64,000 bases of DNA from Actinomortierella ambigua (taxonomy: Eukaryota > Mortierellomycota > Mortierellomycetes > Mortierellales > Mortierellaceae). This document shows positions 1-8,773 of this stretch, one piece after another. Both the position numbers and the translations under genes were made by a program. The notes beneath the pieces were generated by a model, which had not been told where the DNA came from, did not search any database, and saw nothing but the letters and a program-made list of their open reading frames with translations. Location: contig JAAAJB010000052.1 in NCBI GenBank assembly GCA_016098155.1, positions 1-64,000 on the forward strand, given 5' to 3'. Within the stretch, counting starts at the first letter, position 1. The number at the start of each line of letters is the position of its first letter.

Positions 1-243
1 TTCTGGCAACGAATAAGAGAATTCGGGGCAACGAGTAAATTTTAAATGGGCAATGTTTAAGGCACCAAAAAAGGGTGTTTTGCTGTCCCAGTTTAGTAAC
101 TCACAGAAAACGCTAAGAAAAAACCGCTTTTCTAGCCCGCCTGTACCGAAGTGTACAAGCTCCAACTCGGTCAGCCACCACGAAGTTGTAAGGCTGATGA
201 CTTCCTTTGGGTTAAAGTCAACAGTCTCAAAATGCGAGCGCAT
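1..243 (-). CDS. Partial ORF of unknown function running off the left edge
   Basis: A minus-strand frame opens at ATG 243-241 and stays open for 81 codons to base 1, so its 3' part lies outside the window. The product starts MRSHFETVDF and is rich in aromatic and hydrophobic residues (TSWWLTELEL near residue 20). I recognise no family. A TATA motif lies 114 bp upstream on the same strand (357-363), and the DNA before it holds GGCAACC palindromes of the kind found at mobile-element ends. It may therefore be the 5' end of a transposon-borne gene or of a host gene next to one. An open frame of this length could also arise by chance. Confidence 0.4.
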   Translation of the reverse strand, partial: MRSHFETVDFNPKEVISLTTSWWLTELELVHFGTGGLEKRFFLSVFCELLNWDSKTPFFGALNIAHLKFTRCPEFSYSLPE

Positions 244-356
244 GAATGAAAGGGGCTCAAACGGCCCATAAAAGATATGGCGAGTGTACAAAGCAGTTGT
301 ATAGAAGGCAGGCGAAGGGCCAGGCTACAGATGGAGTAAAGGTTTTCTGGTGCGGT

Positions 357-363
357 TTTTATA
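357..363 (-). promoter_or_regulatory. TATA-like box upstream of the edge ORF
   Basis: The minus strand reads TATAAAA here, 114 bp before the ATG at 243. The match is exact, but no transcription evidence is available. Confidence 0.35.
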
Positions 364-396
364 CGCCTACAGCCGCCGACAAAAGAAACATAATTA

Positions 397-520
397 GGTG
401 GCAACCCAGGTTGCCAAATAGACTCCAGGAGCTCCGTGACAACCCACCTTTTTGGGTTGCCAAATAGTGGCGGAGCCTTCCTAAAATGAGTGGGTTGCCA
501 CACAATGAGTGGCAACCTAG
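397..520. repeat. Cluster of GGCAACC palindromes and inverted repeats
   Basis: Positions 400-415 form a perfect palindrome (GGCAACC-CA-GGTTGCC). A second stem pairs ACAACCCA near 439 with TGGGTTGC near 451 across a T-rich loop, and a third pairs GGGTTGCC near 492 with GGCAACC at 511. CCAAATAG follows the first two stems. Such nested repeats suggest a mobile-element end or MITE, or a set of binding sites. Bases 521-1035 contain only poly-A runs and no gene I can support. Confidence 0.5.
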
Positions 521-1035
521 TCCCTTATAGATTTTTGCGTCGGTACCGGTCGACAGTAAGATACCTTGCGATTTTTTTTGGGGGACCTCTTTCTCTTTAA
601 AGGGTTGGGTTCCATTCATATACACGATTCCACAAACATGCACCACACTCTTGCACCCAAATTTTCTGCAAGGCACAATATCTGTTGACCCTGCACACGT
701 ATCAGCACATCACATATATTCTGCTTTTCAGATCACCAGATTGCTGCAACAAGCACTACATGTCGTAGCCACGCATTTACGTCGGCGCCCACCAGCCACA
801 TGCGTGCAAATGCGTGGCTGAGGGTAGCTCAGGGATAGGGTCATACGATGGTCAAACTCTCAGGCAGGGGGATGGGAAGGCAACGTGCATTTGCATCTTC
901 AATTTATTGATGTCCTTAATAGGCCATTCTGGGGTATGTAAAAAAAAAAAAAAAGCAAAAACGATCGAGAGGGGCGAGGTGTGTGTATTTGTAAATCGAA
1001 TAGAAAAGCTTCAGGTCGCAAGTCACAATGAAGCT

Positions 1036-1392
1036 TTAGTAGACTGCATGCCGACGATGGGTTCGAGGCCCACGATGGAACAATGATCGCAAGCGATATC
1101 CAAGGCCGCCTCCAATGGGTCGTGCGGTTGTGGTCGTGGTAGTGTGATGATGGCCGCGCCCAGTTACAGTGTTAATGGCACGGTTGATCGAGCTGTGTCC
1201 TGGAATACTGGCACCGGCATGCGGTACACCACCTGCCGTGGTGTGGATGGGGGCTGCATGGTGGCGACGGTGACGATGGCCTCCGAAGATTCCGCCGAAA
1301 CGACGACGAGGAGTAGCGTGAGTATGGCCATGGGCGGGGTAGGCTACAGGACGAGCACCCATCAAGCGAGCGATTCTAGTACGGAGAGTCAT
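1036..1392 (-). CDS. Small His/Arg/Thr-rich basic protein
   Basis: This single-exon frame of 118 residues starts at ATG 1392, which is preferred because the frame upstream has no other ATG. The protein is very basic, with HRHRRHH and GHHHTTTTTT tracts and a glycine-rich centre. It ends RRHAVY followed by TAA. There is no signal peptide or recognisable domain. The next gene downstream of its promoter, at 1954-2442, has the same orientation, the same His/Arg bias, an RLRSLF motif and a matching C-terminal V-Y-stop, so the two look like old tandem paralogues. A TATA box lies 86 bp upstream. The function is unknown; the His clusters could bind metal, but that is speculation. Confidence 0.55.
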   Translation of the reverse strand: MTLRTRIARLMGARPVAYPAHGHTHATPRRRFGGIFGGHRHRRHHAAPIHTTAGGVPHAGASIPGHSSINRAINTVTGRGHHHTTTTTTARPIGGGLGYRLRSLFHRGPRTHRRHAVY

Positions 1393-1477
1393 TTTTGGTT
1401 TTGAGGGAGAGGGGTGGGGGGGGGTGAGGAGGATAGACAATTTGAAGTTTTCGCCTTGGCACCGCGAAAGGAGCTTA

Positions 1478-1484
1478 TTTTATA
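1478..1484 (-). promoter_or_regulatory. TATA box of the 1036-1392 gene
   Basis: The minus strand reads TGTATAAAA around these bases, 86 bp before the ATG at 1392. The same TGTATAAAA string precedes the related gene at 1954-2442. The rest of 1393-1953 is intergenic, and I see nothing else in it. Confidence 0.5.
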
Positions 1485-1953
1485 CAAATGAAAGGAGGCG
1501 TCGCTTGGAACAACATGACGAGCATGACGAAGGGGGCGAGTGTACGGTTACCGGTGGCTAGCGCATCCCCAGGGTCCACTCCAGTGTATGACATAGTTGT
1601 GTAGCTTTTTGCTATTATGGTTTGAAAACACACATGAGCACGAGAAATAAACTGTAGGCATTACGACATGATTTGCAAGGTCGTACGACAAAGAACGGTT
1701 CAAGTTCTGACATAAAACATTGATTTTCAGGGAGGGGTGACAATCGATGCAATTTCGTCATCCAACTTAGACTCGATTTAGTTTTCGTCACCTTCGGATT
1801 GGGGCACAATTGCTTAAAGACTCACATCCATACATCCATAAGAACAAGTCTGTTTGAAGATCGTATCGTACATTGAAGTTATGCTACAGAAAATTGAGAG
1901 CGGTATTGTGGGGAGTGGGAATATAGACTATATGTTTCTTCCTCTTCGTCTTC

Positions 1954-2442
1954 TTAGTAGACATAGCCTGGGGCGCCAACAGGCCGGGCTACCCGGTGAT
2001 GTCGACGGAAGAGATGGCGATGGTGATGGTGCGGATAGCCATGGCGTCGGTTTCGCAGAGTTAGCAGTGCCAACAACGCTGCTATTTTGCTGTGGTGATG
2101 CTGCCGCCTGACACGGTGAGGACGAGCTGCTGGGACTGCCGTTGCGCCGGGCATGGTTCTACGCGGCCGAATCAACGAATACTTGAACCGCATCCAGGCA
2201 GAGGGGCGACGGTGGTGGCGGCGATGGGGAGTGGTGACATACTGCCGGTGACGACGGCCAAATAGCCCCCCGCGATAGGCTGGTGGGCGACGAGCATATG
2301 TCCTTCTCGGAGGGACGGGTCGCGAAGGTGGATATGGACGAGCATGGCGGCGGCTGGCAAAGAGGGATCGTAGGCGATCAGTAGCCGATGGTTTGACATA
2401 GACGCGTTGAACGATGACGGGTTCTTTATGGATAAGAGGCAT
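1954..2442 (-). CDS. Small His/Arg/Pro-rich basic protein, probable paralogue of 1036-1392
   Basis: This single-exon gene encodes 162 residues from ATG 2442 (MPLIHKEPVIVQRVYV). The middle and C-terminal parts are dominated by Arg, His, Pro and Tyr, with RRHRQY, HRRHHRRP and HHHHRHLFRRHHR tracts. It ends GAPGYVY then TAA. It shares RLRSLF, the composition, the orientation and the promoter motif with the smaller gene 560 bp away. A short leucine-rich segment (IAALLALLTL) sits near residue 120. No known family was recognised. Confidence 0.55.
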   Translation of the reverse strand: MPLIHKEPVIVQRVYVKPSATDRLRSLFASRRHARPYPPSRPVPPRRTYARRPPAYRGGLFGRRHRQYVTTPHRRHHRRPSAWMRFKYSLIRPRRTMPGATAVPAARPHRVRRQHHHSKIAALLALLTLRNRRHGYPHHHHRHLFRRHHRVARPVGAPGYVY

Positions 2443-2498
2443 TGTGTGAATGGGTGTACTTTGGATGTATGATGATATGCGAAAGACAAACGCAGCTC

Positions 2499-2505
2499 TT
2501 TTATA
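2499..2505 (-). promoter_or_regulatory. TATA box of the 1954-2442 gene
   Basis: TGTATAAAA on the minus strand, 57 bp before the ATG at 2442. It is identical in sequence to the box of the neighbouring paralogue. Confidence 0.5.
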
Positions 2506-2708
2506 CAATATGGTAAGTTCACGAAATCAGTCAATGATGTCATGGGTGGAGATCGTGACTGCTCACACCACTGCAACTGGACTGGCGGGAACAAGCCAAG
2601 ACTTTGATGAACCTCGCATTTTTTTCTTCACCCTTCTTTTCCTCTCTTCACACTTACACCACATTACACTCCAAACCCCAAGAAAAAAACCACCACACTA
2701 CCACAACC

Positions 2709-3032
2709 ATGTCGAACCTCCGATCTGACGCTGCTGCCGCTGGCAACCCCACGCCCTTTTCGACGCCTGCGGACGGTATCAAGCCCGATTCTGCCACTGC
2801 CGCTCCTCGATCAGGCGACCAACAAAAGTCCGGTAGCGGCGACAACCTGTACCGTACGTTGCCCATCGACGATCCAAAGAAGAATCCTCCCAGTGGAGGC
2901 CACGATCTGAGAAGCGAGTTTCATGTCGGCCCAGCCATGATGCCGGGGCCTTTCATGTCGTCCATGGGCACCAACGCTACCGCTTTTGAGCGCGACCAGC
3001 ACAAGGACGCTACCAAGGCCAAGAAGGACTAG
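2709..3032 (+). CDS. 107-residue hydrophilic protein of unknown function
   Basis: The frame starts at ATG 2709 in a good context (CCACAACCATGTCG) after a CT- and CA-rich leader. The upstream in-frame start was rejected because it would translate that leader. The product is polar and probably disordered (MSNLRSDAAAAGNPTPF at the N terminus), with a methionine/proline-rich patch (AMMPGPFMSSMG) near residue 80 and a Lys-rich end (KAKKD). No domain, membrane segment or targeting signal is visible. It is transcribed away from the His-rich gene, with about 265 bp between the two starts. Codon use and context make it a credible gene. Confidence 0.6.
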   Translation: MSNLRSDAAAAGNPTPFSTPADGIKPDSATAAPRSGDQQKSGSGDNLYRTLPIDDPKKNPPSGGHDLRSEFHVGPAMMPGPFMSSMGTNATAFERDQHKDATKAKKD

Positions 3033-3339
3033 TTCATGCCTCACACACACACACCCATACGAACGAGTGACTCTATTCAACCTCGAGCAATACACCCCAA
3101 GTGTATCAAAGTGTCCTTTGCCCTTGCTGTACATAGAACCAAAAAAAAAAAAAGAAGTAAAGCACCATACTTTCATTACCTCATTCATCCGTAAAAACTG
3201 GAGGCGAATAATGTCTTGGCGGTACTGTCCACTTGTAGGTACAAAAATCAAGGGTTTTAATGGAGAGATGGGGACATCTCAGAGATGAGTGGGGTGCGTG
3301 AGAATGTGAAAGGATCCAAGCGGGGCGAGTGGTTGGATC
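3033..3339. other. Intergenic, convergent 3' ends
   Basis: This lies between the stop of the 107-residue gene and the stop of the RBM25-like gene. It holds a short CA run, a poly-A tract at about 3140 and presumed 3' UTRs. I see no gene. Confidence 0.5.
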
Positions 3340-6300
3340 TTAAGATATGTATCCTCGGGCCTTGGCCTCTGTCTCAAACACTAACATACGCCATGTCTTC
3401 ATGACAAGGACCTCAGCGTCATTGTCAAGCGCCTAAATGACAATGTGGTTTTTTTGTTGGAAAAGGGGAGCAGATCAGTAAATCACAATTCTATCCTTTT
3501 CCTCCTTTACTGGCACAAAGACAAAGAAACGTCTTATGAACAAACAAACAAACGAAAAAGAGCATTTGCTTACCGCTCGTAGTTCATCCACAAGCTCCTG
3601 AGGTGGTTTCCGCTGCTTGATGTGGTCGATCACAAAATTGGTCAACTCGTCTTCCTGAACGCCAAGCAGCTCAAAAACCTTCTTGGCCGTAAAACTCCTG
3701 ATCTTTTCCAAGATCGTCGTATCCTCGTCCAGCGAACGCCATTGGAGAGGCCACTTCCACAAACCATGTGCATCCGAGGGCAGGGACTCGATCAGCGCCT
3801 TCACTTTGGTCTCGATCGCGGCTGCCTTGGCCTTTTCCGTCTCAGCCGGGTCCGCAGCGTTGGTCTTCCAGGCCGGCAGTACCTTCTCCTTTGGCCTATT
3901 ATTGCTGTCATCTGCCTGCTTCTTTGATCTCTCCTTTTCGTTCACGTTATTCGCAACTGGGTCAAGCGTGCGCCTCTTTTTCGCAGCTGCCTGTTCCTCT
4001 TCGTCGCCGGCGCCACCATCCGAGCCGCCTGCTGATTCAGGTCCTGTCAACCTGCCCTCAAGTGACCGCTTCCTGTCAGATCCAAGACTCTGCTGAGGCT
4101 TCATCGTCTGACTTGGCAAGGTAGACGCAGGGTCGGGCATGTTATCGCCATTCGCTTGATTTGTTGGTGTGTCTTCTGTCGTTGGTTTATCCTCGGGAGA
4201 TTCTCTTGGTGGTGGTGGTGATGTCGATATTGGCGTTGACAGAGCGGCTGGTTGCTCAGTTGCTGATGGTGGTTGATTCATATCAGTGCCTGTTACTCCC
4301 TTCTCTTTGGCAAGTTTAGCTGCTGCTTCAGCCTTCTTGATCTCCGCTGCCTCCTCCTCCCGATCCAGCTCATCATAGCGCTCCTCCTTTTGCAAGAAAG
4401 CCTGTCGTCTTTGCCACCACCGAGACCTACTCAATAGAATGAGAAGGAAAAAATGACATCAGGAAGTATTCATCGCCAATACAGTGTTAGCCCAACGTGT
4501 ACCTGTAAGAAACGAACAGGTAAAAAAAAAAGCTTACCGATCGCGATAGTAGTCGTCATGCCGCCGCTCTCTCTCGATCTGGTCGTCCCACTTGGCATAG
4601 TGTCGGCCCATCTGCTCCTTCATAGCCTGAATCTCCTTGACATACTCCTCTTCCCGGAGCCTATCCTTCTCGTACATCCGGGCCCGATCTTGCTCTCGTT
4701 GCTCCCACCTCCGCAGTCGCTCCTTGTAATCTTCCTCGAGCTCACGCTCACGCTCCCGGCGCTGGCGCTCGGCCTCTTCTTCAGAATCAACATCTCCCGC
4801 AGGGTTCTGGTTCTGGTGATGGGAATCATGCTTGGAAGATCCAAGTTCAACATGGTTGGACCCACTCGCGGGGACAAAACTCATGCTCCCTCGCTTGCCT
4901 CCACTGCCTTCATCCAGACTCGCACGGTGGTCCCGCCCTCCCGACGCTGACGACGAGACTCTGTCGCGATCACGATCACGATCACGATCTCGGTCTCGGT
5001 CTCGGTCTCGGTCCCGGTCACGATCACGGTCACGGTCGCCGCCACCATGTCGCTGCTGCCGTAACCTCAGCCGTTCCTGACGTTCTTCCTCTTCTCTCCG
5101 CTCCTTCTCTTTGATGGCGGCCCGCTCACGGAAGAAGTTGAGTTCCCGCTCGATGGCCTCGTCCGAGGCGCTCCTTTCCTCGCCTGTCTTGACCGAGGGC
5201 TTCTCAGCTGTGGTCGCCTCCTTTGCGTCCACCTTGCTGTCCGTCTTGTTGGTATCGGTTGTCTCTTCAGCTACGGCATTGGACGATTCAGGTTCGGGCT
5301 CGGTCATGTCCAGGGTCCCATCGTTCATCTGCTGGATAATCTTGGCAACACTTTTTTCCGCTTGCTTGTCTTTTTGAGAATCATGCTAATCATTGTGTTC
5401 ATCGACAATAATAGCGAACAGGTAAAATATAGAAAAGAAACCAAATTAGTTTCCTCTGCAACTTTTTTCCCCCATAGGCCAACAAATCATCCATACTGCT
5501 TCCTTTTTGCTTACCACAGTCCACGTCCGGGATGTCTCGTACTGGTCGAGGAACTGGCGAGTCTTCTCATCCACCTTGATCAAGAGCTTTTTGGTGACAT
5601 CTGATCCGTCCATAGCCTTGAGTTCCAGAGGACCTGGTTTATCCGCATGACCTTCACGACCAATGACACGGAGTGTTCTCAACAAGCTGTCGGCATCCGA
5701 GTACTCGGCAAAACCAAACGCCTTCCAGTTTCCTGTAGTGGGGTCCTGAACGCGCTTCCACTTTGTCAGATTTCCAGTTGTCTAAATAGATATATAAAAC
5801 TGTGAATTCCTGATGCCAAGCAATAGAAGAAAAGACAACCAACAAGAGCAGACACCATTGAATGGAAGAGAGGGTTATTTCCTCTTCACGAGGGTGATCT
5901 ATAATACCTTGAGCAACTTCTCCATGATGACATTATTGATACCCGGAGCAATTGATCCAATGAAGACAGTGTTCAGCTTGTCCGGCAGAACGCCTCCGGC
6001 AGCAGATTTGGTAGGCGTTGGTACAGATGGAGTGACACTGGGAGGTGCGGTGGGTGGTCCTGATGGCAAAGTGGCCACTACCGTAGGAGGTCGAGCAGGA
6101 GGAAGAACGCCTGGTAGACCTGGAACGGGTACTCCAGCGCCGTTGGTGAATGGGAACGGCTGTGGAGGTTGTCGTCCTCGGTGGTGGTGAGCGCCTGGAT
6201 GTGTCTGTAGTGGAGGAGGATATTGTGGAGGCACGCCACCGCCACCGGTCGATGTTTGCAGTGCCATGTGAGGTGCAGGCGGTGCCGGTGGTGGTCGTTG

Positions 6301-6742
6301 ATGTTGTGGAGGTGGCCGTGAATAGTATCCTTGGTGTGGGGGCGGTATTGGCTGGCCACCCATGTGCGGAGGGACCTGAGGATACCCAGGCACCATCCCC
6401 GGGTACATTGGTGGCGGCGGAGCCATGCCCATGGCGGGTGGCCGCGGCTGTCCTGGATAGGGGTTGGTTCCTGGAGGTGGATAGGCCATGTGAGGTGGTG
6501 GCGGCGCATAGCCCTGCCGAGGAGGCTGTGGTGGGCCTTGCTGGTAAGGTGCTATTGGCGGACCCACAAAGGAGGGAGGGACGAGAAGCATACGGCGGTC
6601 AGTGGACTTTATATATATTTAGCGTTTGCATCAACGCTTGGGCGCACATGCTGGTGCAGTCAGCATGGGCAAGAGTGGATGAGCAAGAACAGGAGCGAGA
6701 CAAGTGGGATTAGCACATACGATATTGTCGGTAAGGGTCCAT
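3340..6742 (-). CDS. RBM25: RBM25-like RNA-binding splicing factor (RRM + RD/RE region + PWI)
   Basis: Six exons are readable on the minus strand: 6721-6742, 5908-6551, 5515-5781, 4538-5385, 3574-4426 and 3340-3432. All phases agree, giving 908 residues. The first exon is a 22-nt microexon (MDPYRQY) that joins in phase to a Pro/Gly/Tyr/Met-rich region. An RRM follows (VFIGSIAP; FGFAEYSD), then a charged segment with a pure Arg-Asp alternation around 4970-5040, and a C-terminal PWI domain (LWKWPLQW ... MKTWRMLVFETEAK). This order is that of RBM25, a U1-associated regulator of 5' splice-site choice in the nucleus. It is divergent from GET1, with a 462-bp shared promoter. Confidence 0.9.
4964..5040. 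repeat. Hexanucleotide-type repeat coding for Arg-Asp alternation
   Basis: Tandem CGATCA/CGGTCT/CGGTCA units inside the RBM25-like gene encode (RD)n on the minus strand. The slight codon variation between units suggests selection for the dipeptide as well as slippage. Confidence 0.8.
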
Positions 6743-7204
6743 TGTCTGGTGGCAACGGCAAGGTGGGGTTGAAGCGACTGATCAGCAGAGCAAGGAATCA
6801 GTCCTGATGCGTACCCCCGAATACTTCAGAAGCAACTTTTTTTTTTATGGGTTGGGACAAGCCACGTTGGAAGAACGACGAGGAATAAAGTGAATAAAAG
6901 AAAAAGGGTCGGAGGGCAAAGCTGGGGGAGAGAGGCTGGAGGGTCGCAGCACGGTTCTTTTTTTTTTTTTGCTCATTCTCTCTTGCTTTCTGCTGCATCT
7001 TGCCTGCATCCACCCTACCACTTCATTCCTCATCGACCCTGAGAGCGACGACGTGTGCAGAGCCACCGAAGCAAGGAGAGCGTCGACAACACATACTACA
7101 GGGATTCCCACCTACTAAAAAAAAAAGAGGCTCGTGAGAGGCAAACTACATCGCTTCTCTCCATTCACTGTGATTCGACTCATCGCACCCCATCCCATTC
7201 AAAG
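6743..7204. promoter_or_regulatory. Shared divergent promoter of RBM25-like gene and GET1
   Basis: 462 bp between two start codons facing apart. It holds A/T homopolymer runs near 6840 and 6960 and CT-rich stretches. No discrete site is recognisable. Confidence 0.4.
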
Positions 7205-8559
7205 ATGCAGTTGGCTGTGGTGGTGCTGTTGGTTGTCTGGCTCGCAGAGCTAGTCAACCTCATCGGAAAGGCGTACTTTACAGCTGTGGTACTTGTCTGC
7301 TCTCTATCCGTGTTGGTCTTTGGCTCTCTTGTCCGCTCTACCTGATCAATGCCTAACAGTCGTGTGCCTGATTTGCTCTTTTTTTTTTGTTTAGGCATAT
7401 CACTTGTATCTCAACGTCATGTTCAAGGACAAGGTGGCAAAACAGCGTCTACTCAAGAAGGAAGTGCTGACATTGAAGAACGAACTCGGCCGCACATCGT
7501 CGCAGGATGAATTTGCAAAGTGGGCAAAGCTGAGGCGCAAAATGGACGGTCGTGTCGCTGATCTGGACAAGCTGAGTATGTGTCCCTCATGCAGCATGGG
7601 AATCCTTTCCGTACTCCTAGAGTTTACGAATTAGCCATTGACACTTTTCCAATTTTTATCTTCCACATTTGACAATCAACAACATAGCATCCGATCTGCA
7701 CATGACAAGGGCCTCCTTCGAGCTCAAGTTTAAAGGCGTTCTGTGGTTCGTGACAAGCGGTCTCCAGTTTATTCTTGTCTTTTGGTACCGCCGGTCGCCT
7801 GTCTTCTACCTGCCCTATGGCTGGTTTGGCCCTGCAGAGTTTTTCCTGGCCCTACCTTTTTCTGAGCGTGGTAACGTAAAAGCCCATTGTTGCCTGTGTC
7901 AAATGGAGGCACCCGAGAAAGGTGTCAGCAATGTGCAACCAAAAAATTTACACCTGTTTCTGCATGCCTAACTTGCATGTGCTTCCCTCCCCCTCTTTTT
8001 TTTTTTTTGTGCCCCAACCAAATCAGGCTCCGTGAGCATCTCAGTCTGGTTCTTTTTCTGCCGCAAGGTCGTTCACCTCGTCGCCTCCAACCTGGCGACG
8101 TTCATCCCAGCCGTACGTGCCCTGAAGCCCGATCAACCACCAGAGTCGAACAACCCCCTCTCAACCTTTGCCAGCATGGCGCAAGCAGCGAGTGGATTGG
8201 GTGGTGTAGGGCCTGGCGCACCAGGAGGCATGGATGGAATGTTCAACCCCTTTGCCGCCATGGCCGGTGGTGCTGGTGCTGGTGTTGACTCGCTCTTTGG
8301 CGGTATGGGAGCAGCAGGATCGCCAGGGGCAGGCATGCCAGCGGGAGCCGACCCCATGTTTGGCCCGGGATCGCCCTTCGCTCAGATGTTTGGACAGGCC
8401 CTTGGCAGTGACATGATGTCGGGCGCATCATCGCCATCTGGAGATCGCACCCCCGTTAGCGGCTCTGCCTCCCCATCTGCGCGGACATCGTCTGCCCGTG
8501 GCTCTGGTAACTTGAGCGCCGAGCGACGACGACGTACCGCTGCATCTTCTACTGCATAA
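7205..8559 (+). CDS. GET1: GET1/WRB-like receptor subunit for tail-anchored protein insertion
   Basis: Four exons, 7205-7288, 7395-7575, 7688-7870 and 8027-8559, join in phase to 326 residues. GET1 is an ER membrane subunit that docks the GET3-cargo complex with GET2. The N-terminal membrane segment (residues 3-27, LAVVVLLVVWLAELVNLIG) is followed by a charged cytosolic coiled coil with DEFAKWAKLRRKMD, the family hallmark. Two further membrane segments follow (VLWFVTSGLQF; VYLPYGWFGPAEFFLALPF region and SISVWFFFCRKVV). After the last segment there is a tail of about 125 residues rich in Gly, Ala, Met and Ser that yeast Get1 (about 235 residues) lacks. It runs divergently from the RBM25-like gene. 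Confidence 0.9.
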
Positions 8560-8773
8560 TTTTTTTCCTGTCCCCCCCCCATACACACACATTGTATTTA
8601 GATGCTTTCCTTTCTCGCAATTAACATGGATTATATCTTTTGTGCTATATAATTTGATGTGCGGAACAAAAGAAATGTATGTGTCGTCAAGATATTGAGT
8701 ATGTCCGTTTGTTGCTGCTATTGCTGCTTCTGCTAATGTTGTTGTTGTTGTCGTGCCGGTAGTATTGGTAGCC

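Noticed and set aside
1954..2508. Longer N terminus (MYKRAAF...) for the His/Arg-rich protein
   Set aside because: It needs a TTG start and would translate the TATA region; ATG 2442 is the first proper start.
5899..6591. RBM25-like gene starting at Met codon 6591 (MLLVPPSF)
   Set aside because: The acceptor at 6552-6553 joins in phase to the microexon MDPYRQY and gives a more coherent N terminus; the MLLVPPSF stretch is then intron.
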